From: Sclerurus mexicanus
Taxonomy: Eukaryota > Chordata > Aves > Passeriformes > Furnariidae
Assembly (NCBI GenBank): GCA_013396755.1
Contig: VWZF01002690.1
Span: 1,593,465 to 1,657,464 of the forward strand
Reading direction: 5' to 3'
Length of the DNA: 64,000 nucleotides
Numbering within the stretch: the stretch's first letter is position 1; each line of letters starts with the position of its first letter. Below, in pieces: positions 44,501-56,500 of this stretch. The translations under genes were made by a program, and so were the position numbers. The notes under the pieces are model-generated. The model searched no databases, was not told the origin of the DNA, and saw nothing but the letters and a program-made list of their open reading frames with translations.

Positions 44501-47500
44501 TTAATTACAACTAAATATGGCAAATTTGAGAGTGACACTCCAGAGATGCACATCAGTTTCAATCTGCCCCCACAGGTCAATGTACAAGCCAGTTCATCCC
44601 TCTAGGACACTGTCCTCATTCAGGGCAGTATTTCAGCAACACTTTATGGGTTGTGACATTGCTCGTGGTTAGACAGAGTTAGTTTTACTTCACAGGGTCA
44701 TTGCCCACATTCATGAAGCACCACTCCAGGTCTAGAGAATATGATGGTGTATCGCAGTGTCTCAGTAAAGCACACAGACCACGCCACAAGTTTGCAGTTG
44801 GGTCTCAAACACAGGTTTGCATCCTTGGTCTTACCTGAGATTCCTCTGTCCTCCTAACCCGAGGAGTTTCTATGGATCCATTGATGTCTAGGGTGTCCTT
44901 CTGCTTGTATTTCCTCATGATCAAGCTGTCCACAACCCAGAACATAATGGCCTTGGGGAGAAAAAAGTTACATGAATAGATTGCAAAGACCAAAATATGA
45001 AGTCATCCAAACACAGATATTTCTCCTCCTTTTGTCTTCTCCAGATGTCCAGCCTTGATCAACCCCATATCTAAATCAACACTGCATCAACTGTGGAGTT
45101 GGATGAGTCAAATTCCTGAAGACCCTTCTCATACAAGTCCTATTGATTCCATAGTTTTTGAAGATCCAGAGGAAAAAAAGACCACAATAGGCCAAGTTTC
45201 CACCAGAAAATAACCACTGAACCAAGCTGCATTCAAGGTTCATCTGCCTGAACCAGTCCCCTGTCAGTTCTCTGAGGAATCAGGAATGGCAGCCTGGGGT
45301 ACTGGAGAGAGGCTGGAAACCCCAGCATTTCCAATGCTGCATCCACTGCAATGTTCATGGTATGAGCTCAGAGTTTGACTCATTACTTGTCCAGGGAGCA
45401 TCGGAGTGTTAACACCTTGTTCTCACTTCCCATCTTAGCGGGAACTGAGTAATGTCAAAGATTACCCATAATCAGAGTCGAGCCTTCAAGAGGTTTTGCC
45501 AAACTAATTTTGAGAAGAACAACAGTTATGAGTAACCTGAACACCTTTAACGCGCTCTGGATAGGGAGTGTTTTCCCACACACCTTGCCTTGCTCTAACA
45601 CAAGCTGAAGTCCAGCCAAGTGGATGGACTGGCAGGTTGCCCAGGTTACAAGCCATCCTATAGGAGCTTAAAGGGTTTGTGGGCATCCCTGTGCCTGTGG
45701 CTTGGTGCTGGGATGAACCCGCAGATAACAAGCTCCAGCTCTACTCAAAGAGGTAAAGAACCACCCACCTAGCAGGCTGGGCAAAGGGACAGGAATTTGG
45801 AACAGCGACCATGGTGGGTGACAGATTTGTGACAGATATACTTGTTTCCACATGCCTCCACCCTGTCCTAGCCCCTTCAAGGCTTCCTCCCTGTGCACAT
45901 TCCCTATGGGGGTGGACCCTGATTTCCAAACCAGCCCACCCAGTGCTTCCAGAAGCACCACTTACATTGACTATGAAAGGCACAACAAGCATCACCAGGA
46001 CAAGCTCCAGCTGGGGGTTTGGGATGTAACCCAGGAGGATCTGCTGAAGCTGCAGAGGAGAAAACATTCAGAAGCATTATTTGAATGTTGTACTGACTGC
46101 CTTCTTCCACCAGCAGTCTCCCAGCCAGGGCTCTGCAACCTTTGCTTCAGTGCTGCTCTTCGAAAGATGACATGGGATATTCCCTTAGCCCGGCTGCCAA
46201 ACACATGATTTGGTATAAGGAATAAATACTGTGAGACTCTCAGTGTAACTATCCATGACAGCTGGTCAAGTCACAGCAGCCTGTGAGGTACCAGGCACTA
46301 GGTGTAAGTGCATTCCAAACTGGAGTCACCCAGCACTGGGTTTTATACCCATCACACCTACTTGCCACAGGCTAGTGTTTTTCTAAAAGAGAAACTCTTG
46401 CTCAACACAATTACCATTGCTTGCTTCAACTACCATATGGAAGCAGCTGAGGGGAGAAGCACAACATGTTACTGGGAGAGCTCTTGCCAAATCAATCTCT
46501 TAAGTGTCCTCTTAGTTTAGGCACAGGATCAGAAAACACCAACATGGATTGACTTGACAGGATAGTGTAGAAATCCTCTGGCAGAACAGAAGTAGCTCAT
46601 CTGCCAGCCCAGCCCACTTTATCCTTCCAAAAATGGGAAGGAAATTAAAGCATCATCCTATTCCACAAGCCTTCGACTATCAAGAGAATGTACCAAAAGC
46701 CAAACCATTATGAAAGTCACGTTTCCCAAAACTTAAGTAATAGCTAATTATTAGAGAGGGTTGTCAACAAGTCCTAAGGATTAAAGGCCTACGATAATGG
46801 GAATCAGGCAAAGCTGACAAGAAACAAACCACAGCAGCTGTGGCTAGAAAAATACAGCTTACCTTTGTCCAACCAGGGATGAGCAGGACAAGGCTAATCA
46901 CAGTCTTCTCAAAAACCATTATCAGCAAGTAGAGGATACACTGGCCAATCCAGGCAGCAGCTTGTGGAGGGTCACCTGGAAAAACAACATATTAAATCTG
47001 GACCAGAGGACAGGAGGAAACAGCCCTATAGAAAAGTTGCCTCATCCTCGATACCTGAGCTGATTGTAGGGATAGGGAAGTGTTTCCATACTGCAAGTTT
47101 TGCAGTGAAACAAATACTCAACACCCAACTTAAAAATCAGTAGCGAGATTTTCTACTATAGTTGTAGGAGCACAGGCTTGGGGTAGGAGGGTTTGGTGTT
47201 CCTGCTGGGTCTACAAGCCATTATTTCACTGAAGATCAGAATATACCAAGATCTAAGCTCAAATAGCTCTAGTTTAAAAAAAAAATAATTTAGTAAATTA
47301 GAGAAAATTTAGCAGACTTGGAAACTTGACTGCAAATCAAGAGAGCTCTCCCTCACAAGAAACGACATACATCACTACTGGTCTTCTGTTCTAGAAGCTG
47401 ATTCTCTTTTTCTACTCCTTTTAGGGCTGATTCAGAAATGGAGATAACAAGCAGACCTCTGGTTAATTTGAAGGCCAAGCAAGTAACGGATTTCAAACAT

Positions 47501-50500
47501 GACTCAAAAAGCCCTACATACATACCTAGAAGATGCTAATACTACATGTATTTATCAGTCTCCTGTCCTGCTCTCCTTTCCACCAACCTGCCTCTGAAAT
47601 CCACCAAGAGAAGAAAACTACCACCAAAACCTTTGCTTTGTATCTCTTCTCCCATTACCTGTCCTTCCCAGATCAAGACTTTTACTGGAGCAAAAGTTCT
47701 ACAAGTATCCTAAAAGGCAAGCTTCTGCCAAAGGGGAGAGATACAGCTCAGGCTCTGCCTGAAGACCTGAAATTCCCTGTGTTTATCCAGAAACTACATT
47801 ACTTGCAGACACTCCTGGGCTCTCAGGGCCCACAGCCCAGTAGTTTTGTTAAGTGCTTAAAGACATTCCTGGTAACTCTAAGACAACTGAATCAACTTTT
47901 ACGTACTTCGGTTTGGATAAAAGATACTCTCTCCTTCACTTGGGGAAGAGAACATGCAGCCTTGGAAATGATGTTTTTTTCTCTCCTTCAGCCAATGATG
48001 GTATTGCCAGTATCCTCCCCATGGTGTTGAGCTGAATGGATACAGGGATTAGAGGGGAGGAAGGCCTGCTTGTGCAAGAAGGCAAATATCCCATCTCCTC
48101 AAAGCACAGACCAACAAAATCCTTTATACAGGGAAAGCCTGAAAGCTCAGAAACGTCAGCATCCTATTCAAATTGTTCCTTAGAAACATGTGCTGCCTTG
48201 GGGCATCAGCCATTTGCTTTGCACCTTTCCTTGCTACCCTTTCACAGGGAACAAAGATTTCATTTATCTTCATGTCAACAAGCCTAGAAAAGACCATAGA
48301 GTCGGGTCCCCCTGACTCTTCCTTCACCCTTCCAGTGGGTAAGAACCTCGTAGGAGCAGCTCACAAAATCCTGCAGCATTTCGGCCAGAATGGCAGATTG
48401 ATAAACCCTTCTGAATTAAAGCTAATCCCAAGAGCAGTCCCCAAGACAAGACATTGCTGGACTGACTCTCCCCTCTACAAGGACCAGTCAAGTAACCTGC
48501 ACACTCCTCTGTAAAATGAGGTAAAACCAAATAAATCATTAAAGACGCTACCTGCAATTTTCTCCCTGCCAAGCCTTACCCACAGGGTTGCCAGCAATAG
48601 TTTCAGGCCACCATTTTCACTACAAGAAGCATAACTTTTCAGTCTTAAACAGGACTGTTTTATTTTGCTGATGAAGTGAAGGGCTGGTTATGTGATACTG
48701 TCTGAGCAAGAGACAGGTGCTCCATCGCCCCAGGTTTTAAAGCAATTCACTCGAAGAGAATCAATGCTAATGAAATATGAATGCTTCCAATGGGGTACTC
48801 ATGAAGTAATAAGGAAAAGCATATTTGTATTGTTAACAACAATAATGGTACCGGATCTGTTACATGTGCTTGCTTCAGCTCCCTGCAAGCGCCCTGCCAG
48901 CTGCTTATCATCTTCCCAGGCTCCTCAGAATATCTCAGGTCTGCAAAACTGAGCCACGCTATCTGCTGTAGGAAACCTGCAGCATTTCCTCTTACCACTT
49001 AAAAATAAAGATAACCCCTGGCAACACTTGTTTCCAGCATAATCGGGCCGGAGTTTGGAATTCCATCTGTGCAAGGGAAGCCGTGCAGCTGGCACTGAGA
49101 TGCCAATGCTCGACGTGCTCAGAGGGCAGCAGGCTGGGAGCTCTGCCCTGCTTTTCTCAGCACAGTTCTGTTGAGATGTGGCAGGGGAAGACAGCACCAG
49201 CAGCTTGCAAAGGCACATTTATCCACACCATCCTGCAAACCTCCAGCCACAGAGACCAGCTGCGCATACCAGGATTTACCAAGAGCTGGTATCCAACCAA
49301 GCCTCAGCTCTATGGGGGATCTGCTTCCCAGCAAGCGCAGAACAGTTTTAGATGTATATTTGTCCTTATTTTGTCATTTTTTTTGTAGCAATGTACCAAA
49401 ACAACTGCTTTGTTGCAAAGTGACAGCCAAAAAGCAGAGGCACCCAGGTAGTGTCTCCATGCCAGAGATCTCCAAAGGACCTCATGCCCTTACTTTTTAA
49501 TTGCCAAAGCCACAATTGAGAAGGAAGCAAAGGAAGGGAGAGGGAAGGACTGGGAGGCCAAGGCTGCAGAGGATGAGGAGAGCAAGCAGAGAGCGCCAAA
49601 CCAGCAGGCAACCACACAGAGGGAGGGCAGGAAGAGGGAGACAGGAAGGTCACTTGCAAGCAGAGCCCGCAGAGGATTTTGGAAAGCGCACATCTCCGCT
49701 CCCTGGCCGGCAACAGCTTAATGGGTGGTCTGCGAGGAGATGGGAGCAGTGTTGTAGGCAGCTGGCAAAGTCTGCTGTGAGAGAGGCTTTGATCCCCCTG
49801 AAAGGCTCTCCTGAAAGACTCAGGTGCCTTGGCTGCCTTTGGCACAGGTATAGTGATCCTTTTTGCCCCACACCCCAAGACCAACCAATTCTCCCATCAC
49901 CCATCAGAGCTCCACACACAAACGAAACAGGAAGACAAACATATCCATTGTGTCCTTCCTGCATGTGAACTCTTTCCCTTTTGCTGTGTGTTGTCAGCTG
50001 TGCTGTGTCCCCCATGGGGGAACAGGACTAACAGCCACAGCATCCTTTGCAAGTTGGCTCTTCTGCAATGGCACTCATGGAACGCTTCCCTCTGCCACCT
50101 CAGCCCACCCCAAAAGCAGCAGCAAGTCTGAGCTCTCTCCCAAATACCTGCTCCCTTGCACCCTTTTGGGGATAGGAGGACACTACCATTCACCATTACA
50201 ACAGTGGACTGCAGTTCTTTGGTTTGCACACCGTGCACTAGACAGCTTGAGGCAGGTTTTGGCTAGCCAGACTGATACACAGATGCCAGAAAAGACAACC
50301 TGCTACTTAACCCACTCTAGGCGTGGACTTGCCCATGTATTCAAGCCTCTCACCCCAAAAACTTTCCCTTTATTTTCAGTTCACAAGAAAGCCATCAAAT
50401 TGCTCGTGAGTTTTCTTGAGGTTTCCTTCATAAAAGGAGAATTACAGAACAGTTTTTTCCTGTGCCACTGCAACATCTCTCCGTGTGAACCCCAATTCTC

Positions 50501-53500
50501 CAGGACAGGAGCTCTGCCCCAGCTAGGGCAGCCCTGCTGGCCAAGTGTACTGGGCCTGTGTAGTGGTACAGTGAGCCTGCACCCCTTACCTGCCACATCC
50601 AACCTTGTCAAAGGTACATCCACCCTTCCAGAGTTTCACATATTCGTATTTCTTGCTCTGGCCTTTTCTGCATCACCTCCAGAAATCACCGTGAATCTTC
50701 CCCACAGTTAGAGGGACATCAGCAGTGCTTACGTGTCCAGTGGAAGGATATGGAAAGAAACCCACAGACATACACAGAGGCTGGATTTGCCCATCTGCAC
50801 TATCACCTTAAGCAGCTCAAAATTGTCACTGTTTTGCAACCTCTTCCTCAAATCATATAATTGTTTAGGTTGAGAAAGACCTCAAAGATCATCAAGTCCA
50901 ATTCTTCCTTCTTTTTTGTTCTGAGCTTTTTTTTTGGACCATGGGATGAGATGTTTCTGTACAGAGATCCATTCTGGAGGACAGATTTAGACAAGACTTA
51001 ACTTCCACCCCTTGACAGGGTTTACGAGAGGGTGTCTCCGAAGTTATTTTTACTTCATCTTGGTCTTCAAGGACAGCAGGCTGCTCTGTACCAAAATAAT
51101 TCAAGACAAAGATCAAAACGAAACACTAGGATGGCCCAAGGGCTACAAGTACTTCAGCTATAGCAAGACAGTGGCTGGTTTTCTCTTCACCAGGGAGTAC
51201 ATCTGTCTGCTTCTTACCTCAGCAGGTTTGGAATCATCTGAGGACCACTGATCCACCTCTTACCTCAGCAGGTTTGGAATCATCTGAGGACCACTGATCC
51301 ACCTCAAGGTGTCCATCATCCAGGTCTAACTCACCACCAAGACATCTAACTCTGACTGATGCCAGGAATGTGCAAGTTATCATCTTCTGGGATCTCATCA
51401 CGGAAAAGGGAGCCTTTGGTGTGCTCCCTGGACAAGCCCACAAGACATACATGGACATCCTCCTTCCACATTAAGGAAGCAAGGCTGGAAGACTTCAGCT
51501 GATCCCAGCTGACCACACACTTCATGCTGGTGCTGGCTTTCTACAGAAAGATGGTCAGAGGCATCCTCAGATACAACTTCGTGTCTTTAATGGATCAAGT
51601 GCTGTCCAGAAGTGCCCTGCCCCGTGGATGGGAAAGGATTCTTCTAACAGGAAGTGTTTTTCTATCACATCAATCTAGAAGTGTGCCTGCAAGACTTTCT
51701 GCCAGACCACATCTCCAGCCAGCAAAAACTAACCTGCTACCCGGAGGTTAGAAAAAATAAATTAAAATAAAATAGATGTCCTCCTCCTCACTGTTCAGAG
51801 CTTCCTTTTCCTTGTAGGAGAGTGGGAAACTGGTCCAAAAGATCTTTGCAAGCTCCACATCACACCTGTTAGGAGATTACATGTATCACACTCCTCTTGA
51901 AGTCTCCCAGTTTCTTGTCCCTGGTCCTAGCTGGAAGGTAACCCAGGACATCTCAACTCTACACACCAAGTCTATCACAAGCCTCTCCTTTAAGCTTAAT
52001 GAACACCTTTTGCTAAAACCTTCTTACAGCCATCTCCCACCCCGACAGAAATTAACACCTTCCTTCACCGTCATCCTAAAGGATGCACACACTGAATTTT
52101 GACTATCCTCCTGTAGAACATTGCTGGTGCTCCCCAGAATCAGCAAGACTTCCCTGGAGCAGCCCAAGGACCACGAGTGCCCGCAGGAACCCTCACACAG
52201 ACGTGTCTCACATATTCCACTTATGCGTGGGAGCCCAACTACTGGCAGAGCAAAAGCAGCACTGCTTGAGGTATTTGAGTTGTTACCACACAACAGGATT
52301 AGTTTTAATCCAGCTGCCTAATGCACCAAGCTGTCAGCACAGCCCACATGTTACTGCCAGACAGCTTTATTTACAGTCCTTTGGGGACTGTGTGCACACG
52401 GACCAGGTAGGAAAAAGTTCAACCACAGCCACAGCAGAGGGTTCAGGGGTTTTGAGGAAAGGCAAATATTTAAAAGCACAGAGTTGTAATGGGTCACAAG
52501 TAAAAACTTCAAGGGATACTCAAACGGTACCTCCAAATCCAAGGGATCTAATTATCAGTGCCAAGTATGAGGGTAAGAAATAGCAGGAAACATCTGAACT
52601 GCATGAAGTGCTCACTTCAAAGGCAAGAACAGGCTTTCACAGATGGGGATCTGATGTACCAGAGCAGCCAGATGGGTCTGGTGGACACCCCAGACACTCT
52701 CTGGCAAGTTCTGTATCTGAACTGAAATGACTGAATCATAAATGGTGTGGGTTGGAAGGGACACCTTCCACTAGACCAGGTTGCTCAAAGCCCCGTCCAA
52801 CCTGGCTTTGAACACTTCCAGGGATGGGGCATCCACAGATTCTCTGAGCAACTCATTGGAGTGCTGAAGTGGAAAAAAGTGAGTCCACAATTGGAATTTG
52901 TCCCCAGTTTGCAGTGTCACATCAGTGGAATCCCTGGTTTGTGGAGATGCTGCTGTTGCAGTGGGGTAGACACTGCTGCTGTCATCAAGATCCAGGAGTT
53001 TCAAGCTTTGCACCCCTGCTCAGAGCAAGGGACCTGACCACACCTTTTGAGGACGATCCCCAGTCCTTTCCTTACTTTACCACCCCCTGGTCTTAGAGTT
53101 GGAAAGGCCAAGCAGGCTGAGGACAGGACAGCCCCTCAGGTTAGAGCTATTTTCAGCTGTATTTCCTCAAGCATTAGCAGCCAGCTCCCTTGGCTGCTCT
53201 AGGACGTGGGAATATCTGTTATGGAAATTTTGTACAACACTACCACAGGGCCAAGAGCAGCCTACACAGGTCCTCAGTTAAACTCAGCAGCTGGCACAGA
53301 GCATGTTCTCCTAGAATTAAATTTGACCAGCAGAGTTCAACAAGCCACTAAAGAGACTTTAAAGGCTTTGGTGCAATGCGCCTTTCCATTTCCACACTCT
53401 GAATGAGCACAAAGAATCAGGCTTAGGTAGACAGTGACCACAACCACAGTCATACACAAGTCAACATTCAGATGGGCATCCAGAAAGGCCTTTTCCAGTG

Positions 53501-56500
53501 ACAACACTCTCCTTTTATCCCCTTCATTTCTTAATGGTCCTCCAGAGAAATTTACTTGCACACTGCAAAAACTACCTCTTAATGCAAATTCACAGCATTT
53601 GCTTACTTAAAAGGAATACTGGAGCGTTTCTGAAGTAATGCTTGAGAGTTATTAGACAACTAAAACTCCAGGACACTGCAGCCATCCAGAGGTTTCCTCT
53701 AGGGAGCTGCTCACTGCCATGGGAATGCAGGAAGGAGAAGACTGGAGTAGTTTGGAAGTGAGGTAGAAAACTGAACCAGGTTTGACCTGCACGCTCTGAC
53801 TAGAGCCAGCACCTCCCCTGCTCAGTCTCTATTGGCCCAGTAACACTTCCAAGACCTCTGGTATCCACTTCCCATATCCTCTGAAACTTAAACTCTGTTT
53901 TGTTCTCCTTGCAGAGGTTCCCTACAGGGAGAGCACCTACAGCCAGGGCCTGCTACAGCAATGCTGTAAAGAGCATTTGTGGAGTGTCATAGAATCATCA
54001 CAGAATGGGTTGGGTTGGAAAGAACCTAAAAAAAACAAAAAAAAAAAATTAAAAAAAAAATCACCCAGTTCCAATCCCCTTGCCATGGGCAGGGACACTT
54101 TCCACCAGATCAGGTTGCTCAAAGCCCTCTCCAACCTGGCCTTCAACACCTCCTGGGATGGAAGTTTCTTAGCTTTGAGTATAAGTAAGGCAACCATCAT
54201 TTCCCAAACTGTACTAGTACTAAGAATACACCTCTCCAACCTTTGATCTTAGAAGCCAAGCAACCTTAGAATAGATAGCACCTTTTAAAATGCAGTTTCC
54301 TGTGCCCAGAGGCAGCTCAGAGAGCAATCAAGAGCTTTTGGGCAAAGATGGAGGAACATACAGGAGCCTTTGGCTCTCCACTAGCTATAAAACAGGACAT
54401 TAGTGGCTGCAGCAGTGCTCGGCCATGAGCTCAGGCACAAGAGAGGCTGATCTCAGAATGAATGTTGCTGGGTTTTTGGAAATATGGAAGTAATTCATTT
54501 CTGTAAACAGTTCTGGGCAGCTGGACGCTTAAAATAGCAGCATAGACTGGAGGTGCTTTCCTTTCCCTTTTCTTTGCTTCCCCACCAGTGCAGCTACTGC
54601 AGCCACAGAACCACCTGGGGCTGCTGTGGAGGCAGGTGTACCAACCACAGAGCAGGAGGGACTGCTGGAGCCCCAACCAAAGGGCATCTGCAGAGCTCTG
54701 CATCAGTTGCAGGGATGCAACCACAAGGTGGAAGGACACAGCTGCCACAGATTTACTTTTTTGCTCTAAGTTGATGCAGGAAGGTGGGTCCTGGTTATAC
54801 TGGACAAAGACACCACCATTCTCTCCTGATGGTTGGAGCAATGGAACTGACTGCTGTTTGCAACATGGATCGAGTCCTTCCCTGGCTTTCTGCCCTTCCT
54901 CCCCTGCATGACTGCAAGAGACACTTCTGCTCCTCAGGAGAATTGAGGGAAGCAACATCAAGTCTGGTACAGCAATTAGCCCAGAAAATGAATCATATTC
55001 CTGGAGCCTGTATCAAACTGTACAAAGTTTATAAGCATCTTCCAAACTGTTTTCGAAGTTACTTAACACCCGAGATGAGAATAGCAGCGTTTTCGTTCCC
55101 CAGCCCTGCAATAGGATTGCTCTGGACATGCCACTTGGCTCCTACCTAACTTTTCCACTGTGATCACTCTGGCCAGAGACCTGCACCAAAAACTGTACTA
55201 GGTGGATGAGACATTTAATCCCCAACTCAGGAACCAAATTCAAGCAACAGCAGAAACTTATTTTTCACTAATGAAAGCAAGATTTCCTCAGAGGAGTGAG
55301 CAGTTTCTGTAGTCTAAGTCAGCCCTAATGAGGGGCCAGCTACAGCTCAACAGAAGTTCATCACTGCTCTGCCAATACACTTCTAATGTTTCCTTGCTTC
55401 TGCTCAACTGCAGACGTGGCACGTGGAGCTGAAGCTGCGCCCTGGGATGGTTGTGGTTGGGTTTACATCCCTTGTTGCTCAAACAGGGGAAAACACCAGT
55501 CCCTGAACCAAGAATATCTGAATTCTTCTGCTGCCTCATTTGTGTGACTTTAGGTATTATAAAGGAGGAACCACTAGGGAAAATGAAACAAAGGTAGACC
55601 CCACCAAATTCCTGCTCTCAGGATGCTGAGCCTGCTCAGGAGATCAATGCAGCCTTTAAAGCCACTCTCAGGTCTGAGAAGAGCCAGCCCTGCCACATCC
55701 CATCATTTCAATCTTTGCCATCTCATCCCCAGTCTGTAGCTGCTTCTGCTGTCTCACAAACCCAACCACCCCATTGACTCTCTGCCACATTTACACACGC
55801 TGACTGTGAGCCTGAGTAAATTCACAAGTCAGTGGGGCCTCCAAACTCATTCTAATTCAGTCCAAGATTCACCAGCTCAGTTACCAGAGCAGCTACTAAA
55901 AATACAAAGGAACAAGACTAACTTCAGAACAGAGTCACTGATTAAGGTTTTAAAGGTGAGAATGCAATTTGTATGAATAAGATGTATTTTCTCAAGTAAG
56001 AATGAATCCATCAGTATATTAGATGTAACATAAAACAGGCAAAGGGTTAATTTTTCCCTTTGCTGAAGCCTGAGAAGCTCTGCTTTCCTGGAAGCTGGCT
56101 CTGCTCTTTCAGAAGGGAACTGCTACCCTCTAGTGGGGCTGACTGAGAGGAGCTTTTCTGATACTTTCTCGAGGCAAGAATTTAAGAAGGGAGCCCAGAC
56201 TTAAGAACTCAGTTTTGGGGCAACACTGTGCCTGGCTGGCACCTACTACAGCTCAAGGGACATGCAAGGACAACTCCATGTTTTTAACGGAGAGGCTGGG
56301 GAAAAACTCATAAAAGAGTCACAAAAGTCATCACTCCCAACCACCTCAATTTATCATCTGCATGTCCAGGGGTATGTTATCCACCCAAGGAAACATTCAC
56401 CCTTTCACCCCCAACCTGCTACACTCAAGTGTGCATGGCAAGGAAAGTCACCCATGACCAGCATTTCACACCACACATTGTGAGCTCCTTAGAGAAGGGA

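Larger units (their letters stand above)
38568..44834 (-). other. TMEM110L: STIMATE-like last intron, 6.3 kb
   Basis: It holds minus-oriented CR1 fragments at 39450-39845 and 41279-41445, a possible MIR-like remnant at 40860-40920, poly-T at 40388-40401 and an A-rich run at 41924-41985. No conserved exon-like block was seen. Confidence 0.85.

Noticed and set aside
49366..49884. 172-codon minus-strand open frame, Ser/Leu/Pro-rich
   Set aside because: It is in the sense strand of a STIMATE-like intron but in purine/pyrimidine low-complexity DNA, has no conserved motif, and would not splice in phase with the flanking exons.
51524..51751. 75-codon frame starting MLVLAFYRKM as a retroelement ORF remnant
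   Set aside because: No reverse transcriptase or endonuclease motif could be recognised, and there is no CR1 3' end next to it.
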